Numbered from the stretch's first letter, positions 40,356 through 49,691 are shown. The stretch: DNA of 64,000 nt from Streptomyces sparsogenes (GCF_001704635.1 NZ_MAXF01000028.1:1-64000); one strand, 5' to 3'. Numbers and translations are program-made. The notes: generated by a model from the letters alone, not told the origin.

Positions 40356-41885
40356 TCAGCGGAGATACCTCACACGCCTCACCAGACCCGCGATCGCTCC
40401 GCACAGCGCCGTGCCCGTCAGCGCCAGGCAGGTCACCCACAGGGCGTCCGCCGAGGCCCCCGCGCCCGTCGTGCGGCCCAGGAAGACGGCGCCGAAGACC
40501 GCCACGCCGGTCAGCAGGCCGAGTTGAAGCGATGTCACCAGCACCCCGCTGGCGTCCGCCGCGTCCTGCGGCTTGACGGTCGCCAACGTCCGGGTCAGCA
40601 CGGGGCTGTAGGCCAGCGAGAGCCCCGCCCCGACTCCCAGCAGGCATACGAACAGCCAGGCGCCGCCGTCGGATCCGTCCCGCAGCACGAGCCCGACCCC
40701 GGCGAACGAGACCGCCGCCAGCAGAAATCCGGCCGCGCTGGTGACGGGGTGCCAGCGGGTCGGCAGACGCCGCCAGTTGAGGCCGACCAGGCCGAACGCC
40801 GCGCAGGTGGGTGCGAAGGTCAAGCCGGCCCGCAGGGCGTTGTAGCCGAGCGCGCCCTGCATGTGCAGCGTCAGCACGAACAGGAAGCCCCCGTTGGCCG
40901 CCATCGACAGGAGGATCCGCACGACCGCCAGCGGCATGCCAGGCGCCCCCACCACCCGCGGCGAGATCAGCGGCGCCCCGCCGCGCCGGGCCAGCCGGGA
41001 CTCGTACGCCGCGAAGGCCGCCGCCAGCACCGCGGCCAGGCCCAGCATGAGCCAGCCCCACAGCGGCCAGCCCCGCTCCTGCCCCAGCACCATCGGCACG
41101 GTGAACAGCAGCACCGCCCCCGCGAGCAGCAGCAGTCCGGCCAGGTCCAGGGACCCGTACCGCCCCGCCGCCCCGCCGCCCGCGGCGCCCGGGCGCCCCT
41201 CCTCGGCGCCGCGCAGCCCGCGCGGCCCCAGGACCAGCAGCACCAGCCCGATCGGCACATTCACCAGGAAGACCGGCCGCCAGCCGGTCCCGAACAGATC
41301 CGCCTGCACCAGCACCCCGCCCAGGATCTGCCCGAGGGCGGCGCCGGAGGCCAGCACCGCGGAGTAGGCGCCGAGGGCCCGGGCCCGCGGCGCACCCGTG
41401 AAGGCGCGCTGGATGAGGCTGAGCACCTGCGGCATCATCACCGCCGCACCCGCGCCCTGGACGAACCGGAAGGCGATCAGCGCGCCGGTCCCGGGGGCCA
41501 GCCCGCAGGCGAGCGAGGCGGCGGTGAAGGCCGCGAGGCCGGCGAGGAACGCCTGCCGGTGACCGATCAGGGCGCCGAGACGGGCGCCGATGATCAGCAG
41601 CACGGCGTAGGAGATCGTGTAGCCCGCGACGACCAGCTGCATCCCGGCGCCCGAGGCGTGCAGATCGGTGCGGAGGGTCGGCACGGCGACATTGACGATG
41701 AAGACGTCGAGGACCGCCATGAGCTGCCCGGTCAGGACGATCGCGAGCAGCCGGCCGGGGCCGGCCGCGCGGCGGGCCCGGTTGTCAGTGGCATCGCTTC
41801 TACTGGATCCACCGGCGTCGTCGACGGCGCCGGACGGCGCGGAGCCGGTCGGGATGGTCGAGCCGGTCGGGGTGGTAGGTGTCAT
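40356..41885 (-). CDS. MFS drug/metabolite exporter (DHA2, 14-span type)
   Basis: 509 residues with about 14 membrane spans. AVLDVFIVNVAVPTL is motif D1 of the DHA2 family, GARLGALIGHRQAFL is motif A and GAYSAVLASGAALGQILGG is motif C of drug/H+ antiporters. It would export a small molecule with proton uptake. It starts at ATG 41885 after a Ser/Thr/Gly-rich N terminus with MTPTTPTGST. It is divergent from the XRE regulator, 148 bases away, the usual pairing of an exporter and its regulator. Substrate unknown. Confidence 0.9.
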   Translation of the reverse strand: MTPTTPTGSTIPTGSAPSGAVDDAGGSSRSDATDNRARRAAGPGRLLAIVLTGQLMAVLDVFIVNVAVPTLRTDLHASGAGMQLVVAGYTISYAVLLIIGARLGALIGHRQAFLAGLAAFTAASLACGLAPGTGALIAFRFVQGAGAAVMMPQVLSLIQRAFTGAPRARALGAYSAVLASGAALGQILGGVLVQADLFGTGWRPVFLVNVPIGLVLLVLGPRGLRGAEEGRPGAAGGGAAGRYGSLDLAGLLLLAGAVLLFTVPMVLGQERGWPLWGWLMLGLAAVLAAAFAAYESRLARRGGAPLISPRVVGAPGMPLAVVRILLSMAANGGFLFVLTLHMQGALGYNALRAGLTFAPTCAAFGLVGLNWRRLPTRWHPVTSAAGFLLAAVSFAGVGLVLRDGSDGGAWLFVCLLGVGAGLSLAYSPVLTRTLATVKPQDAADASGVLVTSLQLGLLTGVAVFGAVFLGRTTGAGASADALWVTCLALTGTALCGAIAGLVRRVRYLR

Positions 41886-41941
41886 GGAAGCGAGCCTGGG
41901 GCCGGGCCGGTACGGGTAACGAGAGCCCGCCGATGCTGGTA

Positions 41942-41959
41942 CTGGCAGCACCTGGCAGC
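41942..41959. promoter_or_regulatory. two CTGGCAGC direct repeats in a divergent promoter region
   Basis: CTGGCAGC at 41942-41949 and 41952-41959 recur exactly 10 bases apart, i.e. on the same helix face, between the MFS and regulator genes. Candidate binding site for the XRE regulator. Confidence 0.4.
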
Positions 41960-42033
41960 CTTCCCCGGCGGCGGGGAGCATGGTCGGGAGCGTGGCCGAG
42001 GGCATGGCCGGAGGGACTGTGGGGGAGACGACG

Positions 42034-42972
42034 ATGACAGCGAAGACCCAGCGCCGGCGGCCCGAGCTGGCCGCCTTCCTGCGCACCCGCCGCGCCCGGG
42101 TCACGCCCGCCGACGTGGGCATGGCCCCGGGCCTGCGCCGCCGCACCCCGGGGCTGCGCCGGGAGGAGGTCGCCCAGCTCTCCGGGGTCGGCGTGACCTG
42201 GTACACCTGGCTGGAGCAGGGCCGCCCGATCAACGCCAGCGCGCAGGTGCTCGACGCGGTGGCCCGCACCCTGCGCCTGGACCAGGCCGAGCGCGAGCAC
42301 CTGTACCACCTCGCCGAGGTGCCGTACGTCCCCGGCCCGGCGGCCGAGGCGCAGACGGTCAGCCCCGAGGTGCAGGGCATCATCGACGGCCTGGACCCGC
42401 TCCCGGCGGTGGTCTACAACGCGCGGTACGACATGCTGGCGCTGAACGCCGCGTACCGGGCCCTCTTCCCGTCCCTCGCGGTAGCCCCCCGCTCCGAGCG
42501 GAACGCGCTGTGGCAGCTGTTCAGCCACCCCGATTGCTGTTCCATGTTCATCAACCGGGCCCATGAGCTGCCGCTCATGGTGGCGACGCTGCGCGGCGGA
42601 TACGGCCGCCATGTGGGCGAGCCCGCCTGGGAGGGGTTCATCCACCGGCTGCTGGGCGCCAGCGAGGAATTCGGCCGGATGTGGCACAGCGGAGACGTCG
42701 CCCCGCCCGGCTCGCGGATCAAGGTCGTCCGCCATGCCTCGGTCGGCGAGCTGCGGCTGATCTCGACCTCCCTGGTGATCCAGGGGGCCCCGGAGAGCCG
42801 TGTCGTGGTCTACACCCCGAGCGACGAGCAGAGCCACGCCCTCCTGGCCCGGCTGCGCACGATCGACGACCCGCTGATCGGCTGCCCCCGCCACGCCCGT
42901 CGGGTCTCCGAGATCCTGGCGGAGCGGGCGGCGGTCATGGACGCGGACACGAAAGATCCCGCCTCCCTGTGA
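42034..42972 (+). CDS. XRE/MmyB-family transcriptional regulator
   Basis: 312 residues. The N-terminal HTH (LRREEVAQLSGVGVTWYTWL, about 39-58) is followed by LEQGRPINASAQVLDAVARTL, typical of MmyB-like regulators. A ligand-binding domain follows (about 105-280) with PLPAVVYNARYDMLALNAAY and GYGRHVGEPAWEGFI. ATG 42034 has GGGAG 7 bases upstream. It is divergent from the MFS exporter and probably controls it and itself. In this family the ligand is often a fatty acid or small metabolite. Confidence 0.9.
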   Translation: MTAKTQRRRPELAAFLRTRRARVTPADVGMAPGLRRRTPGLRREEVAQLSGVGVTWYTWLEQGRPINASAQVLDAVARTLRLDQAEREHLYHLAEVPYVPGPAAEAQTVSPEVQGIIDGLDPLPAVVYNARYDMLALNAAYRALFPSLAVAPRSERNALWQLFSHPDCCSMFINRAHELPLMVATLRGGYGRHVGEPAWEGFIHRLLGASEEFGRMWHSGDVAPPGSRIKVVRHASVGELRLISTSLVIQGAPESRVVVYTPSDEQSHALLARLRTIDDPLIGCPRHARRVSEILAERAAVMDADTKDPASL

Positions 42973-43003
42973 GAGAAGCGGGATCGGTGTGACTCGACTT
43001 CTG

Positions 43004-43076
43004 TGGAGCTAAGGAGAATTGAACTCCTGACCTCCTGCATGCCATGCAGGCGCTCTACCAACTGAGCTATAGCCCC
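43004..43076 (-). tRNA. tRNA-Ala (anticodon GGC), second copy
   Basis: 73 nt, identical to the copy at 39728 except that the anticodon stem is CCTGC/GCAGG, a compensating change of one base pair. The anticodon loop is ATGGCAT and CCA is not encoded. Confidence 0.95.
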
Positions 43077-43171
43077 GTGCTCCGTCGCGCCGGAGCGCTT
43101 GGAACGAGATGAAGCTTAGCCTGTGACCTGCCGGAAAAGGAAATCCGGTCGCTCGCCGCCCCGACCGCCTC

Positions 43172-43825
43172 CTAGACGTCGTCGCCGAGCACCGGCTCGG
43201 GCAGCGATCCGGCGTTGTGCTCCAGCAGCCGCCAGCCGCGCCCGCCCTCGCCCAGCACCGACCAGCAGCAGTTCGACAGCCCGCCGAGCGCCTCCCAGGA
43301 CATCGGCTCCAGGCCCAGCAGCCGGCCGATGGTGGTCCGGATCGTGCCGCCATGGCTCACCACGACGAGCGTGCCGCCGTCCGGCAGCTTGTCGGCGGCC
43401 TCCACCACGACCGGCGCGGCGCGGTCGGCCACCTCGGTCTCCAGCTCGCCGCCGCCGCGCCGCACCGGCTCGCCGCGCTTCCACGCCGCGTACTGCTCGC
43501 CGAAGCGCGCCGTGATCTCCTCGTGGGTGAGCCCCTGCCACTGCCCGGCGTAGCTCTCCCGCAGCCCGGCGTCGTAGTTGACCTCGAGGCCCGTGACGGC
43601 CGACAGCTCGGCGGCCGTCGCCTTGGCGCGGCTGAGGTCGGAGGCCAGGATCGCGTGCGGCTTCAGCGCGGCCAGCAGCCGGGCCGAGCGGCGCGCCTGG
43701 GCGACCCCCGTCTCCGTCAGCTCGATGTCCGTGGTCCCCTGGAAGCGGCGCTCCAGATTCCAGGCCGTCTGGCCGTGCCGCCACAGGACTATGCGGCGGC
43801 CCCGGCCGCCCTGGGAGCCGTTCAG
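43172..43825 (-). CDS. histidine phosphatase family protein (CTG start)
   Basis: 217 residues of the phosphoglycerate-mutase-like branch. RRIVLWRHGQTAWN gives the RHG motif (His16 on this start), followed by ESYAGQWQGLTHEE and VVSHGGTIR with the second catalytic His. The frame has a TGA two codons before CTG 43825 and no ATG, GTG or TTG until after the RHG motif, so CTG 43825 is the only start that keeps the active site. It overlaps the rsfS stop as CTGA, the place where ATGA normally occurs. GGTGAG lies about 5 bases upstream. Substrate unknown. Confidence 0.88.
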   Translation of the reverse strand: MNGSQGGRGRRIVLWRHGQTAWNLERRFQGTTDIELTETGVAQARRSARLLAALKPHAILASDLSRAKATAAELSAVTGLEVNYDAGLRESYAGQWQGLTHEEITARFGEQYAAWKRGEPVRRGGGELETEVADRAAPVVVEAADKLPDGGTLVVVSHGGTIRTTIGRLLGLEPMSWEALGGLSNCCWSVLGEGGRGWRLLEHNAGSLPEPVLGDDV

Positions 43826-44262
43826 CGCAGCTCACCGTCCAGCCCGCCGCCGGCGCCCTGCGCCTGGGCGTGCTCCTCCGCCTTGCCACGGGTGGCCTCG
43901 GCGTCGGCGGGCAGCTCGAGCTGCGGGCAGTCCTTCCACAGCCGCTCCAGGGCGTAGAAGACGCGCTCCTCGCTGTGCTGGACGTGCACCACGATGTCCA
44001 CGTAGTCCAGCAGCACCCAGCGGGCCTCCCGGTCGCCCTCGCGGCGCACCGGCTTGGCGCCCAGGTCCTTGTTCAGCCGCTCCTCGATCTCGTCGACGAT
44101 CGACTTGACCTGGCGGTCGCTGGGGGCGGAGGCCAGCAGGAAGGCGTCGGTGATCGACAGCACGTCGCTGACGTCGTACGCGATGATGTCGTGCGCGAGC
44201 TTGTCGGCTGCGGCCTGGGCGGCGGCGTTGATGAGCTCGATGGAGCGGTCCGTGGCGGTCAC
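43822..44262 (-). CDS. rsfS: ribosomal silencing factor RsfS
   Basis: RsfS binds L14 of the large subunit and blocks joining of subunits under starvation. The 146 residues contain HDIIAYDVSDVLSITDAFLL and VLLDYVDIVVHVQHSEER, the family signatures. GTG 44262 has no clear ribosome-binding site. It is followed by the histidine phosphatase (4-base overlap) and preceded by the LCP and nadD genes, the conserved actinobacterial order. Confidence 0.96.
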   Translation of the reverse strand: MTATDRSIELINAAAQAAADKLAHDIIAYDVSDVLSITDAFLLASAPSDRQVKSIVDEIEERLNKDLGAKPVRREGDREARWVLLDYVDIVVHVQHSEERVFYALERLWKDCPQLELPADAEATRGKAEEHAQAQGAGGGLDGELR

Positions 44263-44345
44263 AGGCGAGGCTTTCGGTCGGTGGGACGTGATACCCCAAG
44301 GGTCTCACGCCCCACCGTCACCCCGTCCGGCCGTTCGCCCGCCGG

Positions 44346-46184
44346 TCAGCTCTTCGGGTCGTAGTCCTGGCCGAGGACCACCGTGATGTCCGCGTTCGAG
44401 GCGACCTTGCCCTTCCGCGCGGCGCCGGCGGCCAGCCCGAGCGTCTTGGCCACCTCCTTGGCCTGGGCGGCCTGCTTCGCGTCCGCGTACAGCACCTGGG
44501 AGGCCGCCTGCGGGGTGCCGCCCTGCTCGCTGGCGCCGACGACCGTGAAGCCGCCGTTGACCAGCGCGACCTGCGCCTCGCCCGCCGCGCCCCGCACCGA
44601 GCCCGCGTTCCGCACGCTGACGCGCGGCGCCGCGTCCTGGTCGGTGTTCTTGACCGCGCCGCCCAGGATGGTCCTGACCACCCGGTCGGTGGACCGCTCG
44701 CTGAGCGTCCCGTCCGGCTGGACGGGCAGCATGGTGGTGTCGTACGAGCCGTTCTTGGCCCGCTCGGCCAGCCGGGCCAGCGAGGCGCCGAGCTGCTGCT
44801 CGCTCAGCGACGGGTCCGGGATCTGGGCGAGCGACTCCACGGTGCTGGTGGCGCCGTCCGGATCGCTGGAGACCTCCTTCAGCGCCGCGTGCATGACCTG
44901 CCCGAAGCGGGCGAGCTGCTTGGTCTGCGCCTCGCCCTGCCCCCGGTAGGTGGCGTACGCGACGGCGGCCTCGCCGCTCAGCTCGCGCCCCTTGCCGCGC
45001 TCGACGAGCGGGCCGTCGCCCTTCGCGGCGCCCGGGACGGTGGCGTCGGCGTCCACGGTGATGCCGCCGACGAGCTGGACCAGGTTCTCCAGATACGGGG
45101 TGTCCAGCCGCCAGGTGCCCTGGATGTCGGCGCCCAGCAGGGTGCTCAGGGAGTCCCGGGTGGCGTCGGAGCCCTCGTCCACCACCGACTTGCCGAGCGT
45201 GGTGGAGCCGCCGTCCTCGGTGGACAGGGCGAGCGCGTTCGGCAGCAGGACGGTGGTGCCCTTCTTGGTGGTCTCGTTGTCGACCAGCAGGGCGGTGGAG
45301 GTGCGCCCGCCCTTGGTCTCGCGCAGGTTGACCACGATCACGTCGCGCTTCTGCGAGCCCCCGGCGGCGGCCGGGTCCTGCCCGTCGTCGGACAGGCCCG
45401 GCAGCTTGCCCGCGTACCAGAGGTAGCCGACCCCGCCGACGACGGCGAGGACCAGCACCACCACGAGCGCCACCAGGCGGTTGCGCCCCTTCCGCTTGCG
45501 CTCGTCGCGCCGCTCGGTGCGGGTCTCGGCGAACTTGAGCCAGTCGATGACGTCCTCGGAGTCCTCGTCGGGCTCCTCGACGAACGAGAACTGCTCGGTG
45601 CGGTAGTCCTCGCCGTCGGGCTGCTTGGCTGTCCGCGCGGACGGCACCGGGGATGGCTCCGTGGCCGGCTCTGCGGCCGGCTGCGCGGACGGCTCCGCGG
45701 GGCGTTCGGCGGGTCGTTCGGCGGGGCGGGGCCGCTCGTACGTCTCGTAGGGGCCCGCTTGCGCCGCGCCGGTGCGGTCGTACGGCGAGGTGCCCTGCGA
45801 AGAGGTGTCGTACGTGCCGGTGTCGTATGTGCCGGTGTCGTATGTGCCGGGGTCGTACGTCGCGGTGTCGTACCCGGAGCCGCCGTACGCAGAGGTGTCG
45901 TACGTCGTGCCCTCGTACATCGTGGTGTCGTACGCGGCCTGGTCGTAGCCCTGCTGCTGCGGGTCGTGCTGCTGCGGGTACTGCTGCCCGCCCGCGTACG
46001 GGTCGTAGCCGTAGCCGTCCTGCTGCTGCGGCTGCTGTGGCTGCTGCGACTGCCCCTGCGCGTACGGGTCGTAGGGCTGTGGCTGATACACCGGCCGGCC
46101 ATAGGCGTCGTAGCCGTAGATCTGCGGGTCCTGGGGATGCGGATCCCGCGCGTACGGGTCGTACGGGTCCTGTCCGTCGTTCAC
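44346..46184 (-). CDS. LytR-CpsA-Psr (LCP) family protein with LytR_C domain
   Basis: 612 residues. LCP enzymes attach anionic glycopolymers to peptidoglycan. A cytoplasmic Tyr/Asp/Gln-rich tail (about 1-215) with five-residue YDTGT repeats precedes one membrane span (VALVVVLVLAVVGGVGYLWY, about 234-253). The extracellular LCP domain follows, with conserved DVIVVNLRE and VQLVGGITVDAD, and a C-terminal LytR_C domain starts near 510. ATG 46184 is 10 bases from the nadD stop. The long repetitive N-terminal tail is unusual but streptomycete-like. Confidence 0.92.
   Translation of the reverse strand: MNDGQDPYDPYARDPHPQDPQIYGYDAYGRPVYQPQPYDPYAQGQSQQPQQPQQQDGYGYDPYAGGQQYPQQHDPQQQGYDQAAYDTTMYEGTTYDTSAYGGSGYDTATYDPGTYDTGTYDTGTYDTSSQGTSPYDRTGAAQAGPYETYERPRPAERPAERPAEPSAQPAAEPATEPSPVPSARTAKQPDGEDYRTEQFSFVEEPDEDSEDVIDWLKFAETRTERRDERKRKGRNRLVALVVVLVLAVVGGVGYLWYAGKLPGLSDDGQDPAAAGGSQKRDVIVVNLRETKGGRTSTALLVDNETTKKGTTVLLPNALALSTEDGGSTTLGKSVVDEGSDATRDSLSTLLGADIQGTWRLDTPYLENLVQLVGGITVDADATVPGAAKGDGPLVERGKGRELSGEAAVAYATYRGQGEAQTKQLARFGQVMHAALKEVSSDPDGATSTVESLAQIPDPSLSEQQLGASLARLAERAKNGSYDTTMLPVQPDGTLSERSTDRVVRTILGGAVKNTDQDAAPRVSVRNAGSVRGAAGEAQVALVNGGFTVVGASEQGGTPQAASQVLYADAKQAAQAKEVAKTLGLAAGAARKGKVASNADITVVLGQDYDPKS
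45805..45879. repeat. 15-bp tandem repeats in the LCP gene
   Basis: Five units of GTGTCGTAyGTGCCG-type sequence encode repeats of YDTGT in the cytoplasmic tail. Units two and three are identical. Confidence 0.85.
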
Positions 46185-46194
46185 CGGTGCCCCT

Positions 46195-46806
46195 TCAGCA
46201 GTCGTGCCGGTACAGCTCGCGCTTGTCGATGTAGCGCACCACGCCGTCCGGCACCAGATACCAGACCGGCTCGCCGTGGGCGACCCGCGCCCGGCAGTCC
46301 GAGGAGGAGATCGCCAGCGCGGGCACCTCGACCAGCGACACCCCGCCCTCCGGCAGCCCCGGATCGGCCAGTATGTGACCCGGTCTGGTCACCCCGATGA
46401 AGTGCGCGAGCGAGAAGAGCTCCTCGGCGTCCCGCCAGGTGAGGATCTGGGCGAGCGCGTCCGCGCCCGTGATGAAGAACAGGTCCGCGTCCCTGTTCAA
46501 CGCGCGCAGATCGCGCAGCGTGTCGGTGGTATAGGTGGGGCCGCCCCGGTCGATGTCGATGCGGCTGACCGAGAACTGCGGGTTCGAGGCCGTCGCGATC
46601 ACCGTCATCAGATAGCGGTCCTCGGCCGGGGACACCTTCTTGTGGCTCTTCTGCCACGGCTCCCCGGTCGGTACGAACACCACTTCGTCGAGGTGGAACT
46701 GCGAGGCCACTTCGCTGGCGGCGACCAGGTGACCGTGGTGGATGGGGTCGAACGTCCCGCCCATCACCCCTAGGCGCCGCTTGACGTGCCCCTTCTGCTC
46801 TCCCAT
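46195..46806 (-). CDS. nadD: nicotinate-mononucleotide adenylyltransferase
   Basis: NadD makes deamido-NAD from nicotinate mononucleotide and ATP. The 203 residues have [13 protein letters not shown] (15-27) with the HxGH nucleotide site and [10 protein letters not shown] near the C terminus, a variant of the ISSTxIR motif. ATG 46806 was chosen; TAGGGT lies 8 bases upstream. It is followed by the LCP gene and rsfS. Confidence 0.96.
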   Translation of the reverse strand: MGEQKGHVKRRLGVMGGTFDPIHHGHLVAASEVASQFHLDEVVFVPTGEPWQKSHKKVSPAEDRYLMTVIATASNPQFSVSRIDIDRGGPTYTTDTLRDLRALNRDADLFFITGADALAQILTWRDAEELFSLAHFIGVTRPGHILADPGLPEGGVSLVEVPALAISSSDCRARVAHGEPVWYLVPDGVVRYIDKRELYRHDC

Positions 46807-46814
46807 GCGAGCAG

Positions 46815-46820
46815 ACCCTA
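46815..46820 (-). promoter_or_regulatory. -10 hexamer TAGGGT of nadD
   Basis: TAGGGT on the minus strand ends 8 bases before the nadD ATG, so the transcript would be leaderless or nearly so. Confidence 0.45.
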
Positions 46821-46865
46821 CTGGGCCCGGCCCCGCGCCGGGACCCGTGGGGGCTGTGACCTCGG

Positions 46866-47030
46866 TCAGCGGTCCCGGTTGAAGCGCGTGGTGACCCACA
46901 GCAGCAGGAGGAGGATGAGCAGGGCCGCGCCGCCGGTCATGAAGGGGCTGATGCTCGGGTGGTTGCCGCCCTTCTCGCCCTCGGCGGCGAGGGTGGTCAG
47001 GGTGTGCGCGGTGCTGTGAAAAGCGGTCAT
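46866..47030 (-). CDS. 54-residue single-span membrane microprotein
   Basis: ATG 47030 opens a frame starting [21 protein letters not shown] hydrophilic [10 protein letters not shown] stretch precedes one span ([17 protein letters not shown]) and a basic end (NRDR). The topology suggests N terminus out, C terminus in. No clear ribosome-binding site; a TAGGTT hexamer lies 9 bases upstream. Composition, frame length and the neighbouring similar microprotein support a real gene. Family unknown to me. Confidence 0.7.
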   Translation of the reverse strand: MTAFHSTAHTLTTLAAEGEKGGNHPSISPFMTGGAALLILLLLLWVTTRFNRDR

Positions 47031-47117
47031 CGCAGGCAGAACCTATCCGGATCGAGGCGGGCAAGTGCGTCCGCCACATCGTATGCGAGCCGGATCTCCG
47101 TCCTGCTCGTACCCGTC

Positions 47118-47261
47118 TCAGTCCTGCTTGTACCCCCGCAGCAGGAACCAGGCGAGCAGCACGGCGCCCACGATCCCCACCACGAGGACGATGCGCAGCA
47201 GCGCTCCGGGCCCTCCGCCGTGCTTGGTGGTGGCGGCGAGCACTTCGGTGAGACCAGTCAT
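47118..47261 (-). CDS. 47-residue single-span membrane microprotein
   Basis: ATG 47261 opens [20 protein letters not shown], followed by one long span ([20 protein letters not shown]) and a basic tail (RGYKQD). GGAGG lies 10 bases upstream; an ATG three codons earlier is too near it. It shares size, topology and a Gly-rich segment before the span with the 54-residue protein 88 bases downstream. Function unknown. Confidence 0.7.
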   Translation of the reverse strand: MTGLTEVLAATTKHGGGPGALLRIVLVVGIVGAVLLAWFLLRGYKQD

Positions 47262-47393
47262 GTCGGGCATGCCTCCACGCTAACCCTCCCCCGGCCGGGG
47301 CCCCCGCCCACCCCGCCACGAGCGGCGGGGGCCCTAGGCTGGGGCATGGGCCGGGGACGGCACCGGCCATGAGTTGCGGCGAGGGGGCCCTGG

Positions 47394-48581
47394 ATGAGCG
47401 ACAGCGACACCTCGAGCGGCGGGGGCGGCGGTCCTGAGCGGGTGCCGGGGCGTGAGCGGCGCCGGTTCCCGGGGATCTCCTCGCGCGCGTACGAACACCC
47501 GGCGGACCGCTCGGCGCTGGTCGCGCTGCGCAAGCTGACCGGCTTCGACACCGTCTTCAAGGCGCTGAGCGGGCTGCTGCCCGAGCGGAGCCTGCGGCTG
47601 CTCTACCTGTCCGACTCGGTGCGGGTGAGCGACCGGCAGTTCGCGCACCTCAACGACATGCTGCGGGACGCCTGCTACATCCTGGACCTGGACAAGGTCC
47701 CCGCGATGTACGTCACCCAGGACCCCCGGCCGAACGCGATGTGCATCGGCATGGACGAGCCGATCATCGTCATGACGACCGGCCTGGTCGAGCTGCTCGA
47801 CGAGGAGGAGATGCGGGCGGTCGTCGGCCACGAGGTGGGCCACGCGCTGTCCGGGCACTCGGTCTACCGCACGATCCTGCTGTTCCTGACGAACCTCGCG
47901 CTGAAGGTCGCCTGGATCCCGCTCGGCAATGTCGCGGTGATGGCCGTGGTGACGGCGCTGCGCGAGTGGTTCCGTAAGTCGGAGCTGTCGGCGGACCGCG
48001 CCGGGCTGCTGGTCGGCCAGGACCTGAGGGCGTCGATGCGGGGGCTGATGAAGCTCGCGGGCGGCCACCACCTGCACGAGATGAACGTGGACGCCTTCCT
48101 GGAGCAGGCCGAGGAGTACGAGGCCGGGGGCGATCTGCGGGACTCCGTCCTCAAGATCCTTAACATGCTGCCGCGCAGCCACCCGTTCACCACCGTGCGC
48201 GCCGCCGAGCTGAAGAGGTGGGCCGCCGGCCGCGACTACCAGCGGATCATGGACGGTCACTACCCACGGCGCGACGAGGACAGGAACACCTCGGTCAGCG
48301 ACTCCTTCCGGGAGTCGGCGAACCACTACGCGGAGTCGGTGCGCGCCGGCAAGGACCCGCTGATGGCGTTCGTGCGGGATGTGGCGGGCGGCGCGGGGGA
48401 CCTGGGCAGCAAGCTGCGCGAGAAGTTCACCGGCGGGGGCGGCGCCGCGCCGTCCGACAGGGCCCGGGAGAAGTCCCAGTCCCAGGAGAAGTCACAGGAG
48501 AAGTCACAGGAGAAGCCCCGGGGAACGTCCCAGGACCCGTCCCAGCCGCCCCAGGGCGGCCCCGAGCCGGACCTTCCGTAA
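47394..48581 (+). CDS. M48 family zinc metalloprotease (HtpX-like)
   Basis: 395 residues. [13 protein letters not shown] gives the HExxH site (His146, Glu147, His150) and [10 protein letters not shown] the third ligand. Hydrophobic stretches after the motif suggest membrane association. M48 proteases act in membrane protein quality control. The C-terminal about 60 residues are Gly/Ser/Lys-rich with SQEK repeats (DNA repeats near 48470-48520) and look disordered. ATG 47394 follows a GAGGGGG stretch. No partner was seen downstream. Confidence 0.9.
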   Translation: MSDSDTSSGGGGGPERVPGRERRRFPGISSRAYEHPADRSALVALRKLTGFDTVFKALSGLLPERSLRLLYLSDSVRVSDRQFAHLNDMLRDACYILDLDKVPAMYVTQDPRPNAMCIGMDEPIIVMTTGLVELLDEEEMRAVVGHEVGHALSGHSVYRTILLFLTNLALKVAWIPLGNVAVMAVVTALREWFRKSELSADRAGLLVGQDLRASMRGLMKLAGGHHLHEMNVDAFLEQAEEYEAGGDLRDSVLKILNMLPRSHPFTTVRAAELKRWAAGRDYQRIMDGHYPRRDEDRNTSVSDSFRESANHYAESVRAGKDPLMAFVRDVAGGAGDLGSKLREKFTGGGGAAPSDRAREKSQSQEKSQEKSQEKPRGTSQDPSQPPQGGPEPDLP

Positions 48582-48605
48582 GTCCCGTAACGGATCGGGA
48601 AGCGG

Positions 48606-49685
48606 CTACGAGGGGGGCAGGTGGGGCAGGGCGGAGGGGGACAGCACGCCGCACAGGGATGCCTTGGGGCGGCCGATGCCGTACGGGTTGGTGCCGGGCG
48701 GCGCGTCGTCCTTGGTGCTCTGCCCGGCCAGCAGCGGCCGCAGATATCCGGCCGCGTTCGCGGCGCAGGCCTGCGGGCCGGCCAGCACGGAGGACTGCAC
48801 CAGCTCCAGGTGGTGGTCGCGCAGGTCGACACGGTCGAAGCGGAACCGCGTCTCGCGCCGCACGGTGAACAGCGAGGCGTGGTCCGTGCCGCCCTCATGG
48901 GGCCGCCGCACGGCGTAGACGAAGGTGTGGTCGGCGGTGACCTCGAGGGTCGAGGCGTTCCGCTCGGTGGCCGTCAGGGTGCCGTGGACCCGTACGGCAG
49001 GCATGGCCAGCGCCACCTCGGCGGGGTTGAAGCGGGTCAGCCAGCCGGTGGCCGCGTACCGCCCGTCGTCGACCGGGTGTTCGAAGCTGCGGTCGAACTG
49101 GTCGAGTTGGTCGGGGTCGAGCAGCAGCCGCAGCGGCCGCACTTCGCCGCCGGTGAGCACGTCCGGGTCGAGGGCCGACTTGACGAGGTATTCCTTGGCG
49201 GTGGTGAGCGCGGCCATCACCTGGCTCTCGGAGAAGCTGTGGGTGCGCCGCACACCGGGCAGGGTGACGCCCTCGGCGCCGGTGGCGAAGGAACTGGCCG
49301 GGCTGTTCTCGAACAGGGCCGCGGGCTCCCCGCCGGGCACCTCGCCGCGCGGCGCCAGCGGCACCACGCTGCTGCGCAGCGGCTCGGCGGTCTGCGGCTG
49401 GGGGGTCTCGTAGGGGTGCCGTACGCCCATGTAGACGGCGACGGCGAAGGCGAGGGCGATCAGCAGCACCAGGACGACGGCCTGGCGCGAGGCCCCCGCC
49501 CGGGCCCAGGCGTGCCGGCTGCGCACCGCCCTGGCGTGTTCGCCCATGCGCTCCTGGGCGGAGAATTCCTGGAGCCGGGCAGCACGGACGAACGACTCGT
49601 CGAAAACGACGGAGCGATACTCGTCGTCGCCATCTCCCGGGACGCCCTCGGGGGTCCCCTCAGGAGGGTTTCCACGCCCGGTCAT
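48606..49685 (-). CDS. membrane protein with N-terminal VVFDESFVRAA motif
   Basis: 359 residues. An N-terminal cytoplasmic part (DDEYRSVVFDESFVRAARLQ, then QERM) precedes one span (QAVVLVLLIALAFAVAVYMG, about 68-87) and a large extracytoplasmic domain of about 260 residues with two Cys near the C terminus (CAAN, LCGV). ATG 49685 is supported by TACTCT 6 bases upstream. The N-terminal motif recurs in the next gene (49745). I do not recognise the extracytoplasmic domain. Confidence 0.85.
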   Translation of the reverse strand: MTGRGNPPEGTPEGVPGDGDDEYRSVVFDESFVRAARLQEFSAQERMGEHARAVRSRHAWARAGASRQAVVLVLLIALAFAVAVYMGVRHPYETPQPQTAEPLRSSVVPLAPRGEVPGGEPAALFENSPASSFATGAEGVTLPGVRRTHSFSESQVMAALTTAKEYLVKSALDPDVLTGGEVRPLRLLLDPDQLDQFDRSFEHPVDDGRYAATGWLTRFNPAEVALAMPAVRVHGTLTATERNASTLEVTADHTFVYAVRRPHEGGTDHASLFTVRRETRFRFDRVDLRDHHLELVQSSVLAGPQACAANAAGYLRPLLAGQSTKDDAPPGTNPYGIGRPKASLCGVLSPSALPHLPPS

Positions 49686-49691
49686 ACCTCA

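Noticed and set aside
43172-43825. Frameshifted or truncated histidine phosphatase pseudogene
   Set aside because: The frame is intact from CTG 43825 to the stop and keeps both catalytic motifs. Only the start codon is unusual.
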